Of a stretch of 64,000 nt of DNA, positions 61,983-64,000 are shown in pieces. The notes beneath the pieces were generated by a model. The model made no database searches and had not been told where the DNA came from. It worked only from the letters and a program-made list of their open reading frames with translations. The translations under genes were made by a program, and so were the position numbers. Source of the DNA: Barnesiella sp. (GTDB taxonomy: Bacteria > Bacteroidota > Bacteroidia > Bacteroidales > Muribaculaceae); contig JAAVFD010000019.1 of NCBI GenBank assembly GCA_014800945.1, positions 57,238 through 121,237 of the forward strand, in the 5' to 3' direction. Position 1 is the first letter of the stretch, and every line of letters begins with the position of its first letter.

Positions 61983-62343
61983 AACTGTAGATTACCCATT
62001 TGCCCCGGATAATGAGAGACGCGCCGCCGGTGCTACACAGGCGGAGAGGGTTTGTATAGAATGACGGGGCGGAAAGCCCATCCCCATAGGGGATAAACTA
62101 TATTTAGCCCGCGGTGAGGGAGCGCAAGCGACCGTAACCGCAGGAAAATGACGCGATAACATGAATGTCCCTATAGCGGGCACATCCCATCACGCAGTGG
62201 TTGGTGTGACGGGTCGGAGAGTGCGGGCAAAAAAAATAACCGCAGGGTGCGCTATCGCTTACCACCGCGGCTATTATAGGGATGCGATCTCTGGCGCATC
62301 TTATTATGCTACATTTATATCCTAACCTTCATGGCTCTTATAT
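61983..62343. other. G+C-rich, hairpin-rich intergenic block without a supported gene
   Basis: About 320 bp that is richer in G+C than either flank and full of short inverted repeats: ATCCCCATAGGGGAT near 62082, a GCGGT...ACCGC arm pair enclosing CGCAAGCG near 62111-62141, CCCATCAC/GTGACGGG near 62187-62215, GGTGCG/CGC-ACC near 62246-62263, and a final GATGCG/CGCATC hairpin at 62281-62300. A 63-residue minus-strand frame (61992-62183) has skewed composition and is not supported as protein. It looks like a structured RNA or a dispersed intergenic repeat. Confidence 0.5.
62281..62304 (+). terminator. Hairpin closing the G+C-rich block
   Basis: A 6-bp stem GATGCG/CGCATC with an 8-nt loop followed by TTATT; weak terminator-like. 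Confidence 0.35.
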
Positions 62344-63276
62344 CTACCAAAGGCTAAGAATTAGAGTCCCTTTAGGAAGCGATTCTCCTCCTATGGTTAT
62401 AAATTTTTGAGATTCTATAGGATATACTTGCATAGATGTAACGGGTAGTGAAACGGGTAGCTTTTTACTGTAGTAATCATGTATATTATAGGAATAATGG
62501 AATTTATAAAATGAAGCATACTCCGGATGCTCTTGATCGAAAATATATTTCTCTATTTGATCTCGATATTCTACATCAATATCATCCTTATAACCATTTA
62601 GGTACAGCGCCCAAGCATGCAGAAAACCTGTTACACAGTCCTTTATTTCCTGATTATAATGAGTTTCCAATGCTTGATTAATCTCCGGAGTATTCCATGT
62701 GCTAATTTCTTCATTAGGCATTTGCCAATTATTCAAATCAGCCTCTGATTCAGCAGATCTAATACCGATACCTCTTACATTGTCATAGTTTAGCTTATGT
62801 GATTCACAAAGATTCTTTATAATGACATATCCCCCCACCTCAGGATACCATAAGTTTAACTCATTAAAATTATAAATCAATGCTGGGAGGAGACATAAGT
62901 CGCTATAGTCACCATCGTTATCAAAAGTCAGATATTTTCCTTGTGCATTTCGGAAGGCATAATTAGGATGGCCAATCCAAGAAACAAATTGAGCTAAATG
63001 ACCATCAGTACAGACATCAGCACAGATTTTGCGAAAGTCTTGTAAGGTTCTATTATAATATACGTCATATGTTAAAAATTTCTCAGCATAGACACTATCA
63101 ATGCTCAAGGCCACCGGAACAATCTCATATTCGTCACCATTAAAGCTAATTGACACCGAATCATTAAACTCTTTAGAGTCGTTCGTATCAGAATTCTTTG
63201 TCGTAGTGCTACACGCTGATATTAATGAGAAGCTAAATACGAAAACAATGGTTCTAACGAAATGGCTCATATTCAT
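62344..63276 (-). CDS. Lipoprotein of unknown function
   Basis: A 310-residue lipoprotein (lipobox LISAC) with a Ser/Thr/Asp-rich linker after the cysteine. The body is rich in aromatic and acidic residues (HLAQFVSWIGHPNYAFRNAQGKYLTFDNDGDYSDL, LIYNFNELNLWYPEVGG) and ends with short strands (FITIGGESLPKGTLILSLW). I recognise no family. Base composition is A+T-richer than the core genes. Its start overlaps the stop of the upstream gene as ATGA, so the two are translated together. Confidence 0.65.
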   Translation of the reverse strand: MNMSHFVRTIVFVFSFSLISACSTTTKNSDTNDSKEFNDSVSISFNGDEYEIVPVALSIDSVYAEKFLTYDVYYNRTLQDFRKICADVCTDGHLAQFVSWIGHPNYAFRNAQGKYLTFDNDGDYSDLCLLPALIYNFNELNLWYPEVGGYVIIKNLCESHKLNYDNVRGIGIRSAESEADLNNWQMPNEEISTWNTPEINQALETHYNQEIKDCVTGFLHAWALYLNGYKDDIDVEYRDQIEKYIFDQEHPEYASFYKFHYSYNIHDYYSKKLPVSLPVTSMQVYPIESQKFITIGGESLPKGTLILSLW

Positions 63277-63887
63277 AATTCTGTTTTAATTACTTTGTTC
63301 CACCAATCCCATGAATATCCTGCCGAGGGGTGATACACCCAAAGAACTCGTGCTTCTTTGCCATTAGATAGACGGTAATAGCCGTTTTTAACTTTGTACC
63401 CCTCGATGTCAAGATCTTCTCCGGCTCTCCATCGTTCACCACCTGGCATATTGTCGTACATTCTGGTAACGCCCCACACAATGATTAAATCAGGTTGAAT
63501 CTCATCTAATACCTCAAAGAAAGCGTCCTCTGAATCGCGAAAATCCACCCAATCAGGCTGAGTGCGGGATTCATCCATAGATTTCTGTACATAATTGTAG
63601 AATGCCACTGAGTTCCATATTTTTTTACTTTCTTCGAGGTCTGTGTCATGCCCGACTAATGATTTCTCAAACTTGTGAAATGTCCCGGTCCACCTATCAG
63701 TTTCACCGGACATTATCACATCCATGCAATTAGTAGTAGTGAAGTCAGCACATTCACCTGCATCCTCCACTTTTCCACAACTTTCACATCCTCCGCAAAT
63801 ATGCGCTTCACCAAGCACAAGGATTTTCTTACCAAAGATTCCACCGGATTGGTAATCTTTTCCGATCCAAGGTTTGAAAAAAACGGG
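63273..63887 (-). CDS. Uracil-DNA-glycosylase-superfamily-like protein, frame broken at its 5' end
   Basis: The open frame reads FFKPWIGKDYQSGGIFGKKI then LVLGEAHICGGC, and later EIQPDLIIVWGVTRMYDNMPGG, a layout I associate with UDG-like proteins of Bacteroidetes (first strand LVLGExH, third strand IIVWG). A Cys-rich insert CGGCESCGKVEDAGEC follows the first strand. In the present frame there is no start codon between a TGA at 63888-63890 and a GTG at 63818 inside the first strand. Removing one base from the A7 run at 63877-63883 would join it to a TTG start at 63891 (Met-Thr-Arg-Phe-Phe-Lys). Function is uncertain; activity depends on how that run is read. Confidence 0.5.
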   Translation of the reverse strand, partial: PVFFKPWIGKDYQSGGIFGKKILVLGEAHICGGCESCGKVEDAGECADFTTTNCMDVIMSGETDRWTGTFHKFEKSLVGHDTDLEESKKIWNSVAFYNYVQKSMDESRTQPDWVDFRDSEDAFFEVLDEIQPDLIIVWGVTRMYDNMPGGERWRAGEDLDIEGYKVKNGYYRLSNGKEARVLWVYHPSAGYSWDWWNKVIKTEL

Positions 63888-63919
63888 TCAATGTAAAAAG
63901 GTGGTTGTTAAAATCAGGG

Positions 63920-63951
63920 CAAAGATAATTAACTTTGTGTCATGAAACAAT
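63920..63951 (-). promoter_or_regulatory. Promoter of the UDG-like/lipoprotein pair
   Basis: Minus-strand ATTG (63951-63948), 20-nt spacer, TATCTTTG (63927-63920). Its -33 box lies inside the first codons of the plus-strand transposase-like frame. Confidence 0.6.
63930..63937 (+). promoter_or_regulatory. -7 box of the transposase-like gene
   Basis: TAACTTTG ends 4 nt before the ATG at 63942, another near-leaderless arrangement, overlapping the divergent promoter. Confidence 0.5.
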
Positions 63952-64000
63952 GGCAAGTATTGAAAACGGTATTTCCGGAAGTCATCACGGAAAATTTTGA
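63942..64000 (+). CDS. Possible transposase N-terminal region, ISAon1-like (5' end only)
   Basis: The frame runs open from the ATG to the window edge and reads MKQWQVLKTVFPEVITENF. This resembles the start of the short N-terminal ORF of ISAon1-type split transposases (pattern L-x-x-x-F/L-P-x-x-I-x-E/D-N-F), but only 19 residues are visible. If right, the window ends inside an insertion sequence whose left end lies within about 60 bp of the ATG. No inverted repeat could be identified with one end only. Confidence 0.4.
   Translation, partial: MKQWQVLKTVFPEVITENF

Noticed and set aside
61992..62183. A 63-codon minus-strand frame in the G+C-rich block
   Set aside because: Pro/Ala/Ser-skewed composition, no domain, and the DNA shows hairpins across the frame; treated as non-coding.

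Overview
This window reads as a chromosomal segment of a Bacteroidales bacterium, plausibly from the gut family Muribaculaceae. The order-level call rests on a SusC/SusD pair, PCMD, DUF4493, DUF4492 and DUF4923 families, a BlaR1-TonB type M56 protein, and many promoters with the Bacteroidetes -7 box TAnnTTTG, often with TTTG-like -33 boxes 19-20 nt upstream. The family-level call is inference only. No rRNA, CRISPR array or prophage is visible. A single tRNA (His) is present.

Left part (1-8.6 kb): the end of a ModF-like ABC ATPase meets, tail to tail, a six-gene minus-strand operon. In order of transcription it encodes a DUF4493/PCMD-like surface lipoprotein, two related beta-barrel proteins, a PCMD lipoprotein, a serine-type sulfatase and a secreted endonuclease/exonuclease/phosphatase-fold enzyme. 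This is the strongest candidate for an undescribed functional unit: a possible envelope machine for a sulfated substrate without SusCD.

Middle-left (8.7-27 kb): DUF4923 protein and GT2 glycosyltransferase; a LemA/DUF3137 pair; an esterase; the cytochrome bd operon with its DUF4492 partner; an OmpA-family protein; serine dehydratase coupled to a GT4; a PpiD-like foldase; a membrane-anchored retropepsin-like protein; tRNA-His; and a pyrE operon that also carries an SRPBCC protein, a Rieske-like lipoprotein with an altered ligand set, and an SDR.

Middle (27-46 kb): envelope and housekeeping genes (prmA, a YtxH/holin-X cluster, M23 peptidase, ndk, recG, ispD, DUF418, GH16, lipid kinase, ychF, MscS). 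A BlaI/BlaR1-TonB regulatory pair with a 36-bp palindromic operator sits between a remnant of a thioredoxin gene and the intact thioredoxin gene. An acyl-CoA synthetase follows.

Right part (46-64 kb): metH, a hybrid-less sensor kinase, an orphan SusCD pair with a nine-G tract at the expected -33 position, miaB divergent from a small membrane protein and a CoA transferase over a palindromic double promoter, a DdpX-type dipeptidase, a G+C-rich highly structured intergenic block, and an accessory end. That end holds a UDG-like gene whose frame is broken at an A7 run, a coupled lipoprotein, and what looks like the start of a transposase.
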